From positions 1 to 64,000 of the forward strand of contig JBGCFR010000022.1 in assembly GCA_045107045.1 (NCBI GenBank): a stretch of DNA of 64,000 bases. Reading direction: 5' to 3'. Position numbers and translations under genes: made by a program. Under the pieces are notes generated by a model. The model made no database searches, was not told the origin of the DNA, and saw only the letters and a list, made by a program, of their open reading frames with translations. The DNA is from Putridiphycobacter sp045107045 (GTDB taxonomy: Bacteria > Bacteroidota > Bacteroidia > Flavobacteriales_D > Crocinitomicaceae). This document shows, piece after piece, positions 18,427-28,146 of the stretch (its first letter is position 1; every line of letters begins with the position of its first letter).

Positions 18427-19488
18427 CTAAATTATTTTAAAAGCTATTGTTTTTACTCGGGCAGTTTTTATATTCTCAATTGTTTCTTCAAGAATCATAT
18501 CTCTTGCTTTTTTAGTTTTGAAAACTTGCTGCATGTTCTTGATTTCAGCAACTGGAATAAAATTATGGTGGCAATAATCTAAAATATCTTTCAACTGCAT
18601 TTCTTTAACTTTTGAAGCAATAATGCCTGCCAACTCAATTCTATTTTCGACTCTACTCACATTATTTTCGAATGAGCTATCTGTAGACAATAGATTCAGG
18701 TCTAGACACGATAGCAAACTAATAAATTGTTTATTACTTCCAATTGCAAAAGTTATACTTGCGTCGTCTTTAGTTTTAAAAATCTCACCATATGGGGCAA
18801 TATTTGGATGCAGACTGCCAATTCTCTCAGCCACATGTCCGGTCATTAAGTAATTACTTGCCTGATTGGCCAATGATGCAATTGCAGTATCATATAGTGA
18901 AACATTAACTAGCGCACCTCCTTTTTTTCCTCTACTTAGCAGTGCAAGTAAAATACCCTCTTTTAATTGATGCCCTGCCAATACATCAATCAGTGCTACT
19001 GGCATCTTCACTGGTCCTGATTTTGGTGAACCATTCATTGACATAAATCCAGTTTCAGCTTGCAAAATCAAATCGTATGCTACTCGGTCACTCTCATTCC
19101 CAAAGCCTGAAATTGCACCATAAATTAGCTTACTATTCAGTTTTTTAAGACTCAAAAAGTCTAAACCAAATTTAATATCATCTCCTTTTTTAAAGTTTGT
19201 AATCACAATATCGGCAGACTTAATAAAATCAATAACTTGTTTAAAGTCATTTTGGTCATTAAAGTCCAAAAAATAATATTCCTTTTGGTAATTAACGGAT
19301 GAAAAGTAGGCTGATATTTTAGAAGACTTTGTTTCATTAGCTAATTTCCATGATCTAGTTACATCTCCTCCAGTTAATTTGGGTTCAATTTTAATTACTG
19401 AGGCACCAAGTTCCGCAAAAAACATCCCAACTGATGGACCGGCCAATACACTTGCAATTTCAACGACAACCAATTTTTCCACTTCCAT
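18427..19488 (-). CDS. CoA-transferase family III (CaiB/BaiF type)
   Basis: A cytoplasmic enzyme of about 353 residues in the family containing formyl-CoA transferase and alpha-methylacyl-CoA racemase. LVVVEIASVLAGPSVGMFFAELGASVIKIE is the N-terminal CoA-binding Rossmann signature; VPVALIDVLAGHQLKEGIL-type sequence carries the catalytic Asp (near residue 168), and LHPNIAPYGEIFKTKD matches the domain exchange region. Substrate is unknown; members of this short length often act as racemases or carnitine-type transferases. I start at ATG 19488; a GTG at 19494 overlaps the kinase stop (TAGTG) and is equally possible. It is translationally adjacent to the propeller kinase, an unusual partner. Confidence 0.88.
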   Translation of the reverse strand: MEVEKLVVVEIASVLAGPSVGMFFAELGASVIKIEPKLTGGDVTRSWKLANETKSSKISAYFSSVNYQKEYYFLDFNDQNDFKQVIDFIKSADIVITNFKKGDDIKFGLDFLSLKKLNSKLIYGAISGFGNESDRVAYDLILQAETGFMSMNGSPKSGPVKMPVALIDVLAGHQLKEGILLALLSRGKKGGALVNVSLYDTAIASLANQASNYLMTGHVAERIGSLHPNIAPYGEIFKTKDDASITFAIGSNKQFISLLSCLDLNLLSTDSSFENNVSRVENRIELAGIIASKVKEMQLKDILDYCHHNFIPVAEIKNMQQVFKTKKARDMILEETIENIKTARVKTIAFKII

Positions 19489-19493
19489 ATTCA

Positions 19494-22433
19494 CTAGTAT
19501 AAAGGCAACTTAATGATAACTTTGGTGCCGACCGATTTGCCGTCCTTATTGATTTGAAAAGGGCCAATAATCATTAGCTTATCACCATTAATAGTCCGTA
19601 ATAAATCAATTCTATTGGCTGTTATTTCCATTCCCTGAGATTTATGATCTCCTTTAAAACCATCCTTAGTATTTAAACTTGAATCTATGCCAACGCCATC
19701 ATCCAACACTTCAAAAATTATAAAGTCTCCTTCCTCTTTTATAATAATAGAAATCAATCCTTTTTCTTGTTTAGGTAAAACACCATGAATAATACTATTC
19801 TCTACAAAAGGCTGTAAAATCATAGAGGGCACTTGAATCATTTCAGAGTCGATTTCTTCATCAACTTTAACTATAAAGTCGAATTTTTCACTAAATCTCA
19901 TCTTTTCAAGAGATAAATAGAGGTTAATTCTTTCTATTTCTTCGTTTAAAGAAACCAAAAAATTATGCTGGGTAGAACTATCTAAATTTTTTCTAATTAG
20001 CTGAGCAAAGTTTGATAGATATTTATTTGCTGATTTCTTATCAGAACTATTAATGAAATATTGAATAGAATTCAATGAATTAAAGATAAAGTGTCTATTC
20101 ATGCTGGCATTTAATGATTGTTGTTCAAGATTACGAAGTTTACTCTCTGATACCAACCGTTCATTATCTTTCTTTTGTTTAATTCCAGAAATACGTGATT
20201 GAAGTATGTAATATCCTAGGCTAAATAACGCCAGACCAATAATAAGTATAAACCACCACTTTTGCCAAAAAGGAGAATTAATAACAATTTTAACAATCAC
20301 TGGTTCAGTCCATTCTAAATTTTTGTTAGCTGATTTAACCTGAAACTCATATGTTCCAGGTTTTATAAATGAATAACTGGCACTATTCTCCTTTGTTAAT
20401 GGAGACCATTTTTCTTCAGCACCTAGCAATCGATAGGTGTAAAATACTTTATCAGGATTTTTATTATTAATTCCAATAAAGTCAAAAGTCAAATGGTTCT
20501 TCGTGTATGGAAATTCTAAAGCAGTGGGAGTACCATTCCCCATTAATTCTCCAACTTTATAATCTGCATAACTAAATGATTCCTTAAATAAACGCACACC
20601 AGTAATTGATAATGTAGGGAGGTTATAACTAAATAATACTGGATTTAATACCGGGTTTATTTTTGAAAGAGCAGTTGAAGTTCCCATCCATATAAACCCT
20701 TCTTTATCTTCAAATAAGGCATTCAAATTAGATTCTAGATCAACCAAACCTTCCGATAGAGTATACTGATAAAAAGCTGATAATCCATTAAATTGATTCG
20801 TCCCATTTACCATGAATAAACCATGTGTGGTACTAACCCACATTCTATTTTGTCGGTCCTTAATTATCCCCATTATATTTTTTGACTGGTAATTGCCCTT
20901 ATCTAATTCTACTAATTTTACATCTAATTGTGGAGATACTAGATAAAGTCCATTTATCGAACCAACCCAAATATTATTATAATGATCAATAGCGAGAGTA
21001 TTTATATTTTCCTCAGGTATTGTAATTTTATTAAACGGCTCATTAATAGAATCATGAGACTGCCAATACAGACCACTCCAAGTCGCTAGAAAAACACCAA
21101 CTTTTGAAACCTCAACTTTATAAATATTAAATTCAACGGTTGATTCTAAAAAAGTTAAACTATCATCTTTTATCATCCAAAGCCCTTCTGCCCCACCTAA
21201 AAATAAAGAACTATCAGAACTTTGACATATTGATCTTATTTTCTGATTAATTTGATTAGTTAACTTTTCTAAAACCGGAACCCCATCTTTTAAACATTCT
21301 AAGCCACCACTTGTTCCAAGCCAGCAGAAATCATTGTAATCAACATAGGTAGCCCAAACAGAATTATGATTTAGCCCCGATCGGCTATCAAATTTCTGAT
21401 TCGTATTTCTATCGGTAAAACGGCTAAATCCTTTATCATATGTTCCAAATCCAAAACTGCCATCTCCAAACTGACTTATGCTCATAACTATATCAGAACT
21501 CAAACCTTCTTTTGTTGTATAACTAACAATTGCATTTCCAGAAAATTTAAGCAAACCCTTACCATAGGTTCCAATCCATAGATTTCCCTCCATATCTTTA
21601 TCCACAGTTTTAATCGAATTTATTGATAAGCCATTTTCTTCAGTATAATAATTCGTCTTACCATTTCTAATCTCAACCACTCCAAAATTACTTGAAGCCC
21701 ATATACTGGCAGCATCAACGAATAAATTTGTAACCGGAATACCATCTACCGGATAAGATGTGTAAAGATTCGCTTTTAAATTATAAGCTATAATTCCAGC
21801 GTAACGAGTAGCTATGATCAACTCATTATCTCTAACTTTAGCATCCATCACATTGATTCCATTTAAGCCTTTTAAAGGAAATGACTTCAGTTGATTATTA
21901 ACTAATTCAAACATCCCATCACTAGTGCCAACTAACACAATAGAATCATACAGCATTTCCAATGATCTAATTCGATTTATAGGTTCAACAGGTTTGTATT
22001 TATCACTAAAAATTTGCCCATCAAATGATATAATTCCATAATTCGAAGCCAATAAAAAAAGTCCATCAACCTCAACAATACTATTAATTCGAATAGATTC
22101 TGAAAAGAAAAATGATTTAAATTTACCATTTTCAAATTTCGATAACCCACTAGGGGTAACCACCCATAATATGTTTTCTTTTGAAATAATAATATGTGAA
22201 ATCACATTATCAGCCAAACCATCATCTATTGAATAGTTAACGAAAGTTTGACTATTGTAACGACTTAGTCCTGATTGTGTGCCAATCCATAAATCGCCCA
22301 ATTTGTCTTGACATATATCTGTGACTTGGGATTGTGCTAAACCGTCAATAACCCCGTATGTTATAAAATTATACTGCTGTGACCAAAGTGGAGAACTAAA
22401 TAGTCCTATTAAGCAAAAAAGAACAACTTTCAA
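19494..22433 (-). CDS. Propeller-sensor histidine kinase (Reg_prop, Y_Y_Y, LytS-type kinase)
   Basis: A 979-residue membrane sensor kinase. A signal peptide (KVVLFCLIGLFSSPLWSQ) leads into about 600 residues of two-component propeller repeats with recurring LGDLWIGTQSGLSRY, NLWIGTYGKGLLKF and GFIWMGTSTALSKI units, forming periplasmic blades. A Y_Y_Y Ig-like domain (FTYRLLGAEEKWSPL-type) comes next, then one membrane helix (WWFILIIGLALFSLGYYIL, near 730-748), a short coiled coil, and a His_kinase domain with the phospho-His in MNRHFIFNSLNSIQ (near 778) and an N-box LQPFVENSIIHG. It has no fused receiver; the LytTR regulator is the preceding gene, 1 bp away. Translation must start at TTG 22433, directly after the regulator stop. 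The signal sensed is unknown. Confidence 0.92.
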   Translation of the reverse strand: MKVVLFCLIGLFSSPLWSQQYNFITYGVIDGLAQSQVTDICQDKLGDLWIGTQSGLSRYNSQTFVNYSIDDGLADNVISHIIISKENILWVVTPSGLSKFENGKFKSFFFSESIRINSIVEVDGLFLLASNYGIISFDGQIFSDKYKPVEPINRIRSLEMLYDSIVLVGTSDGMFELVNNQLKSFPLKGLNGINVMDAKVRDNELIIATRYAGIIAYNLKANLYTSYPVDGIPVTNLFVDAASIWASSNFGVVEIRNGKTNYYTEENGLSINSIKTVDKDMEGNLWIGTYGKGLLKFSGNAIVSYTTKEGLSSDIVMSISQFGDGSFGFGTYDKGFSRFTDRNTNQKFDSRSGLNHNSVWATYVDYNDFCWLGTSGGLECLKDGVPVLEKLTNQINQKIRSICQSSDSSLFLGGAEGLWMIKDDSLTFLESTVEFNIYKVEVSKVGVFLATWSGLYWQSHDSINEPFNKITIPEENINTLAIDHYNNIWVGSINGLYLVSPQLDVKLVELDKGNYQSKNIMGIIKDRQNRMWVSTTHGLFMVNGTNQFNGLSAFYQYTLSEGLVDLESNLNALFEDKEGFIWMGTSTALSKINPVLNPVLFSYNLPTLSITGVRLFKESFSYADYKVGELMGNGTPTALEFPYTKNHLTFDFIGINNKNPDKVFYTYRLLGAEEKWSPLTKENSASYSFIKPGTYEFQVKSANKNLEWTEPVIVKIVINSPFWQKWWFILIIGLALFSLGYYILQSRISGIKQKKDNERLVSESKLRNLEQQSLNASMNRHFIFNSLNSIQYFINSSDKKSANKYLSNFAQLIRKNLDSSTQHNFLVSLNEEIERINLYLSLEKMRFSEKFDFIVKVDEEIDSEMIQVPSMILQPFVENSIIHGVLPKQEKGLISIIIKEEGDFIIFEVLDDGVGIDSSLNTKDGFKGDHKSQGMEITANRIDLLRTINGDKLMIIGPFQINKDGKSVGTKVIIKLPLY

Positions 22434-22434
22434 A

Positions 22435-23211
22435 TTAGAGTTTTTTTAAGGTCTTTACAAAACTTGAAACTCTATTTCTTGCTACAGGAAGTACTTTTCC
22501 ATTTTTAAGAATAGCCATATGACCATCCTCGTTTAAATATTCTTTCAATCCTTCTAAACGGATGATATGTGATTTGTGAATACGGTAAAACTCTTCCGGA
22601 TTCAAAATACCCTCATAAACTTTCAGTGTTCTAGTATCTAGATAACGCTTGCCATCTGTAAAATGAAGCATTGTACAATTCCCCGCCGCTTCTAAATAAA
22701 CAATACTATTTGTTTCAATTAGCTTTATACCTTTAGTATGACTAATTGCGATCTTTTTACCAAAACCTTTATTTTCAAGATCTGCAGATAAGTTTTTTAA
22801 TGAATCAAAATAGGTAGCATAATTAGCTGGTAGTTTTTCAAAGACCCCTTTTGCTTCCTTTACCTTACCTACTGCTTCAATTAGCTCGTCAACATCTATT
22901 GGTTTCAAAACATAATGAATTGCGTTTGCATTAAATGCTTTTAACGCATAATCCTTAAATGCAGTCACAAAAATAACAAAGAAGTCTCTTGTTTCCAGAC
23001 TATCGAGTAGTTCAAATCCTTCGGCCCCTCTTGGCATTCTAATATCTAAGAAAATAACGTCAGGTTTTTCCAATTCAATTTTACTTTTAGCATCTTGAAT
23101 ATCTCCAGACATTCCCACAATTTTAACATCAGGACAGCTATCACCTAAAATCATAGCTAGGTTCTTTCTTGCTAAATCTTCATCATCAATTATTAATGCT
23201 CTTAATTCCAT
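22435..23211 (-). CDS. LytTR family response regulator
   Basis: A 258-residue response regulator. The receiver domain (residues 1-120) shows LIIDDEDLARKNL, the phospho-acceptor Asp in DVIFLDIRMPRG (near residue 56) and the FVTAFKDYALKAF and HYVLKPIDV switch segments. The C-terminal LytTR DNA-binding domain has HTKGIKLIETNSIVYLEA, TRTLKVYEGIL and FYRIHKSHIIRL. It is the first gene of an operon with the propeller kinase and CoA-transferase. LytTR proteins bind direct repeats upstream of targets; I could not identify one here. Confidence 0.94.
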   Translation of the reverse strand: MELRALIIDDEDLARKNLAMILGDSCPDVKIVGMSGDIQDAKSKIELEKPDVIFLDIRMPRGAEGFELLDSLETRDFFVIFVTAFKDYALKAFNANAIHYVLKPIDVDELIEAVGKVKEAKGVFEKLPANYATYFDSLKNLSADLENKGFGKKIAISHTKGIKLIETNSIVYLEAAGNCTMLHFTDGKRYLDTRTLKVYEGILNPEEFYRIHKSHIIRLEGLKEYLNEDGHMAILKNGKVLPVARNRVSSFVKTLKKL

Positions 23212-23424
23212 TCCTTATTTTTTAATAACATAAATATACAACATTAGATGGTTTTATAAATGCCATTCAATTTCAATTTACTACATTTTAATAAATAACA
23301 ATTAGTCTAAAAATCAAAAGCAATCTTTGTTAATCAGCTTATAATTATATTTAAATATGAAAAAACATATACATTCTAAAAAAATCTGGATTTTCAATGA
23401 TTCAGGAAACTAATTTCTAACAAT

Positions 23425-23457
23425 AAAAAAAGGCTGATTTTCATCAGCCTTTTTTTT
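23425..23457 (-). terminator. Rho-independent terminator of the beta-barrel/Ig-repeat gene
   Basis: AGGCTGAT/ATCAGCCT stem with a 4-nt loop, A-tract on one side and T-tract on the other, so it could work in both directions. It overlaps the stop codon of the minus-strand gene. The rest of the gap up to 23211 is AT-rich without other recognisable signals. Confidence 0.85.
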
Positions 23458-26400
23458 AATTCCTTTTCGGAGGTGCGCTCTCGCCATTTCCATTGGAGGA
23501 CTTTCCACTCCTATTACTTCCTGTATAGTTGATAGAATATGTAATTTGTGAGGTTCCACAAGCATTAGCACCTTTAATCACAATTTTATTAGTTCCAGAG
23601 CTCATATTAGCCACTTGAATTGTAATTTTTCCATTTGAGGCATTGAAACTAAATGGAATAGAACTACCGTTATTCTTTACAGTTATATTACTCTGGACAA
23701 CATTAATTCCAACTGCCAACAATGAGAATGTGCTATTAGCTGTTGTAATACTTGTATTAGTCGGATACCCTACCTTAATTTGTGGTACCTTACAAGTTTT
23801 TGCTGTAACGGTATGTGATTTATTCGTTACTCCACAACTATTGGTTGCACTTAAAACAATAGAATTTACGCCCTCCTTCAATGTTAAAGACGCCGTCACA
23901 AGTTTAGTGCTTGCATTATAGTTAAAAGAAACTGATTTATTATTCAATTTCAACACAATATTACTCTTTGCTGCAACACCACTTACTACTGCAGAATAAG
24001 AAAAAGCTAAACTAGTCACCTGGTTTGAGTTGGTTTTCTGTGTCACTAATGGCTTAGTACAAGTTTTCCTTGTCACTTTTATGGTAGATTTATCAGATCC
24101 ACAATTATTTGTGGCTGAAACAACAACGGTATTTAGACCTATTTTAAGTCCAGTTGCTGTAAATACTAAAGTATTCTTAGAAAAACTCTTAGAAATAATT
24201 TTACCATTTAATTTAACAACGATTTGATTGGCATTGGTAATACCGGTAACCGAATATGAAAACTTTTGGCTGCTATTTTGCGTCACAATTGAACCTTTAG
24301 TGCTCTTATTTTTTAAAACCGGTGGTGTACATGTTTTTGCTGTAATAGAAAGTGTTTTAGAAGAACTACCACATGCATTTTTAGCAGATAAAACTAACGA
24401 GTTAGAACCTTCTTTTAAAGTAATATTTGACGTGACTTGCCCAGTTGAACTATTATATGAGAAAGGAACACCTTTTCCATTCAATAATAAACTTATGCCA
24501 GTCTTGCTTGTCATGCCACTTACATTTCCTGAAAATTTGTAAGAATGCGATTTAACGGTAATACCTCTTGGGCCACTATCAGCACCAGACATGTTGACCG
24601 TGGGTTTTGTACATAAACTTGCTGTTACCTTATAAAGTATGTTTTCAGACCCACAACTATTATTTACTGCAACACTGATTGTATTCAATCCATTTTTTAA
24701 GCCAGAAGCATTAATTGTAACCAGCTTACTGGTTGTGCTATAAGAAAACGGCACAGATTTGTTATTTTGCTTAACCACAATGTTGGCTTTTGAAACATCA
24801 CCTGTGGCTCTTAATTTGATACTATAATTACTATTTTGAATACTTACAGCAGTCTTAAGTGGCGCTACAAGTTGTAACTTTGGAGGTTTACATTGATTTG
24901 AAGTAATAGTAATTGACTTTGTATCATTTCCACAACTATTAGTAGCAACTATTGTAATTATGTTAACACCATTTTTTAACTTAAGATTTGCTGTTAATAC
25001 CCCACTATTCAAACTCACATTTTTTATAACGCCATTTAACTTAAGTACAACCTGGCTGACATTAGTAATGTTAGACACGTTTGCTTTTAACAAATAACTA
25101 GCGGTCGAAATTGTTTGACTTGAACTAGTAATAGCCAAAACTGGTTTTTTACAAGGTGTAGTAGAATTATAATTAATAACAAAAGTAGATTTATTTGTTC
25201 CACAAGAGTTTGTTACAGTAACCTCTAATGTATTTGAACCTTGTTTTAGCACTACATTTTTATTAGCTATTTGGGTAGATTGATTAAAAGACATTGTACC
25301 TTGGTTAGCACCATTCAATTTCAAGGTTACCTTGGTACCTGGTATATAATTATTAATTTGTGCTTCAATATTTTGATTTGCAACACTAACTGTAGAATTT
25401 GGAGATGGTGCAACATAACCAATAGTTGGCTTAGTGCATGGTATCACTTCCTTCTCATACTTAATAACAGTGGTTTTATTATCCGAACCACCACTATTCG
25501 TTACAGTTACTTCAAAAACATTGTTTCCAAGCACTAATGTTGCCGGGTATGTTAAAGTTGACCCAACAAAGTTAAAGGCGTTATTACTTACAACATTACC
25601 ATTCTGCTTAAATATTATTTGACTTTTTGAAGTAATATTAGTTGTAATCGCTTTTACATTAAATACGGAATTACTAACCGTGTAAGGAGAATATCCAGGA
25701 TTACTAAACTTAACAGTAGGTGAACTAACTGTAACTGCTTTTTTATAATTTATTATTCTTTGTTTAGTATCTGTACCATCATTGTTTGTACCAGTAACTA
25801 CTAATGTATTCTTACCACTTACAAGATTTAATGGAATAGTTAACAATTTAGAGTTAGCGTTAAAACTAAAATTGTATATATTATTTCCATTTAATGTAAC
25901 ATTAATGTCATTCGAATTATTCACAAATAAAACCTTTGATTTAGCCGTGATAGAACCAACAGTATACACTTTGTTGTTAGATGATGGATCAATAATACTG
26001 ACTACTGGAGGTGTTTTAACCACAGGCTTCTTATAAACTACATTAATAGTAGCTTGATCTTGACCATCTGAGTTGTTTCCTATAATCTGAATTATATTGT
26101 TCCCATTCTTTAAACCAGTATTGACTGTAACGTTTTTAGAACTTGAATTGAAACTAAAATTATTAGTCGATTGACCATTAACCAAAACGGTAATATTACC
26201 TTTATTGGCTACATATATAGCCTTGCCTTTAACCGTAGTATTTGGAACATTTACAACAGCACCATTTGACGGGCTATAAATAGAGACAACTGGAGGTTGA
26301 ACCGTTTGATTTGGTTGATAAACTATTACTACATTTGCTTGATCACTACCATCCGAATTTGTACCAATAATTTGAATCGTATTGTTTCCGAGCGCAAGAT

Positions 26401-28042
26401 TCGCTTTGAAACTAACTCCGCTATTACTGTTATTAAAATTAAAATTATTAAATATTTGACCATTAACCTTTACTGTAATATTGCTCTTTTGACTAACATA
26501 TAGCACCCTACCAAGCACATTTACTTGCGGCGAAGTGACCGTTAAACCAGAACTAGGGCTAGAAATGCTTACTACCGGTGGCTGCTTGCTAATTACTTCA
26601 CGATAAATAATTGTAGTAGTTTTTGAATCGCTTCCATCCCTATTAGTTCCAGTTAAAGTTATCACGTTTTTACCTGGAACTAGTGATAATGAGGAAGTCA
26701 CTTTCTTACTATTCGTATTGTAATTAAACTTAGCATTGGCATTTCCATTAATATACATTTCAATATTAGATTTACCATCTACGTATAAAACTGAAGCTTC
26801 AAAATTAAAGCTAGAATTAGATACTGCTAAGTTATTCGCACTAGGGTTAGTAATTGTTACAACTGGTGCCTGAATATTAACTACTGGATTATATATAATA
26901 ACTGTCTGGTCTTGGGCTTTACCATAATCATTGGTTGCTGTCACAACAAATGTGTTTTGACCAGTATTTAAAAAGGCCTTATAGGTTAATTTATCAGTAT
27001 TGGCATTATAAACATAGTTACTTACAGTTCTATTGTTCTGTTTCAACACAATATTTTGCTTTCCAGCCACATTTTGGACAAGTGCTAACAAATTATACTG
27101 ATTATTTGTTACACTAATTGGTGTTGTATTCGGATTCGTAAATCTGGCAACAGGTTTTTGTCCACTAACTGGAACTTGAGGGTTCGGATTAACGATTGGA
27201 TCTTCATCATCATCAACATAAGCATTCTTATGTCCACGTAAATAAAACTTAATACCTGCTGAAGCATAATGATATCTATCATTTGACTCCGAGGGTTGAC
27301 CTGAAAATGAATTAGCTAAACCATCAAAATCATTATTCCGCGTCCATGTCATTCTACCCATTAATGTAAATGCAGCATTTGGCGTAATTTGTCTTTCAAT
27401 ACCGGCGCCAAAGCTAGGCATCCAATCTCTATTATTAATGATTGGAGTCTCGTAATCCAAGAGTGATTGTTTTTTATTGAATAAGTCATCTTCAAGCTTT
27501 ACTTGTCCAGCAGAAGTGGCATCATAAAAATCAACACGAGTATTGTAACGAGTAGTTCCAATTCCACCAAGTACAAAGAAATTCCATCCTGTATTTTCTC
27601 GTAAACGATTAGTATTTAACTTCAATTCTAAACTCCAATCATTTACCCATGAATGAAAACTAGGAACATAGTACCCATAAGCATTTTCATAATCTAAAAC
27701 AGGCTGAAGAGGCGGTTCATTTAAATTCAGGATATCATTAGTATTCGTGTTCAATGTATATTTTGAATCAGAAATACCTCTGTAAGCAGCCAAAAGATAT
27801 CGGGCTTGTAAATCTAAGCTAAGTAAATTTCCAGGTTTCATTCCAAAAGAATAGCCGAAAGTAAACCCAGCACCTCCTCGGTATAAATTATTAACATCTA
27901 CTTCGGTATTACTATGGTATGTACCACCAAGGTTGAACCCTAAATAGAATCTTGAACGTGAATCATAATCAACTTTTCCTTGCCCAAAAGCAGTCATGCC
28001 GGCAAGAAGTATAAAAGCTAGTAAAGTGTATAAATTTTTCAT
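23456..28042 (-). CDS. Outer-membrane beta-barrel protein with 13 tandem Ig-like repeats
   Basis: A 1528-residue exported protein. A signal peptide (MKNLYTLLAFILLAGMTAFG) is followed by about 250 residues that look like a small OmpA/OMP-type beta-barrel (FYLGFNLGGTYHSN, FTFGYSFGMKPG, FFVLGGIGTTRYNT, SFGAGIERQITPNA, ASAGIKFYLRG). From about residue 295 come 13 repeats of some 90-95 residues, each with a PxVxI start, an NIxVxxNG centre and an GxNxIxIxGTNxxG end, resembling bacterial Ig-like/glucodextranase-B domains. Repeats 1-6 have no cysteine; repeats 7-13 each start CxxP and end xCG. All 14 cysteines of the protein are in these seven repeats. It ends SAPPKRN with no T9SS tail. Likely a surface-anchored or periplasm-spanning stalk. 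Confidence 0.8.
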   Translation of the reverse strand: MKNLYTLLAFILLAGMTAFGQGKVDYDSRSRFYLGFNLGGTYHSNTEVDVNNLYRGGAGFTFGYSFGMKPGNLLSLDLQARYLLAAYRGISDSKYTLNTNTNDILNLNEPPLQPVLDYENAYGYYVPSFHSWVNDWSLELKLNTNRLRENTGWNFFVLGGIGTTRYNTRVDFYDATSAGQVKLEDDLFNKKQSLLDYETPIINNRDWMPSFGAGIERQITPNAAFTLMGRMTWTRNNDFDGLANSFSGQPSESNDRYHYASAGIKFYLRGHKNAYVDDDEDPIVNPNPQVPVSGQKPVARFTNPNTTPISVTNNQYNLLALVQNVAGKQNIVLKQNNRTVSNYVYNANTDKLTYKAFLNTGQNTFVVTATNDYGKAQDQTVIIYNPVVNIQAPVVTITNPSANNLAVSNSSFNFEASVLYVDGKSNIEMYINGNANAKFNYNTNSKKVTSSLSLVPGKNVITLTGTNRDGSDSKTTTIIYREVISKQPPVVSISSPSSGLTVTSPQVNVLGRVLYVSQKSNITVKVNGQIFNNFNFNNSNSGVSFKANLALGNNTIQIIGTNSDGSDQANVVIVYQPNQTVQPPVVSIYSPSNGAVVNVPNTTVKGKAIYVANKGNITVLVNGQSTNNFSFNSSSKNVTVNTGLKNGNNIIQIIGNNSDGQDQATINVVYKKPVVKTPPVVSIIDPSSNNKVYTVGSITAKSKVLFVNNSNDINVTLNGNNIYNFSFNANSKLLTIPLNLVSGKNTLVVTGTNNDGTDTKQRIINYKKAVTVSSPTVKFSNPGYSPYTVSNSVFNVKAITTNITSKSQIIFKQNGNVVSNNAFNFVGSTLTYPATLVLGNNVFEVTVTNSGGSDNKTTVIKYEKEVIPCTKPTIGYVAPSPNSTVSVANQNIEAQINNYIPGTKVTLKLNGANQGTMSFNQSTQIANKNVVLKQGSNTLEVTVTNSCGTNKSTFVINYNSTTPCKKPVLAITSSSQTISTASYLLKANVSNITNVSQVVLKLNGVIKNVSLNSGVLTANLKLKNGVNIITIVATNSCGNDTKSITITSNQCKPPKLQLVAPLKTAVSIQNSNYSIKLRATGDVSKANIVVKQNNKSVPFSYSTTSKLVTINASGLKNGLNTISVAVNNSCGSENILYKVTASLCTKPTVNMSGADSGPRGITVKSHSYKFSGNVSGMTSKTGISLLLNGKGVPFSYNSSTGQVTSNITLKEGSNSLVLSAKNACGSSSKTLSITAKTCTPPVLKNKSTKGSIVTQNSSQKFSYSVTGITNANQIVVKLNGKIISKSFSKNTLVFTATGLKIGLNTVVVSATNNCGSDKSTIKVTRKTCTKPLVTQKTNSNQVTSLAFSYSAVVSGVAAKSNIVLKLNNKSVSFNYNASTKLVTASLTLKEGVNSIVLSATNSCGVTNKSHTVTAKTCKVPQIKVGYPTNTSITTANSTFSLLAVGINVVQSNITVKNNGSSIPFSFNASNGKITIQVANMSSGTNKIVIKGANACGTSQITYSINYTGSNRSGKSSNGNGESAPPKRN

Positions 28043-28088
28043 AAGCTGGAAATTTAAAGTATAAATACCTTAAATGCATTTTTCGTAC

Positions 28089-28096
28089 CAAAGATA
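28089..28096 (-). promoter_or_regulatory. -7 promoter element for the Ig-repeat gene
   Basis: TATCTTTG on the minus strand, exact TAnnTTTG, about 46 bp before the ATG. Confidence 0.55.
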
Positions 28097-28146
28097 GAAA
28101 AACCTTTAATATGGGCGCTTACAAAGCAGATATATCAATCGGAGAA

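Noticed and set aside
18417..18433. AATTTAG-ATA-CTAAATT hairpin between two convergent genes, considered as a bidirectional terminator
   Set aside because: The stem is almost all A/T and no T-tract of useful length follows on either strand.
23643..27117. Several plus-strand frames opposite the Ig-repeat gene
   Set aside because: They are shadows of low-complexity, Asn/Thr/Val-rich repeat coding sequence, show no family motifs and recur with the repeats.
23456..28042. Tandem repeats considered as a CRISPR array or VNTR
   Set aside because: The period is about 280 bp, in frame throughout, and encodes diverged Ig-like domains.
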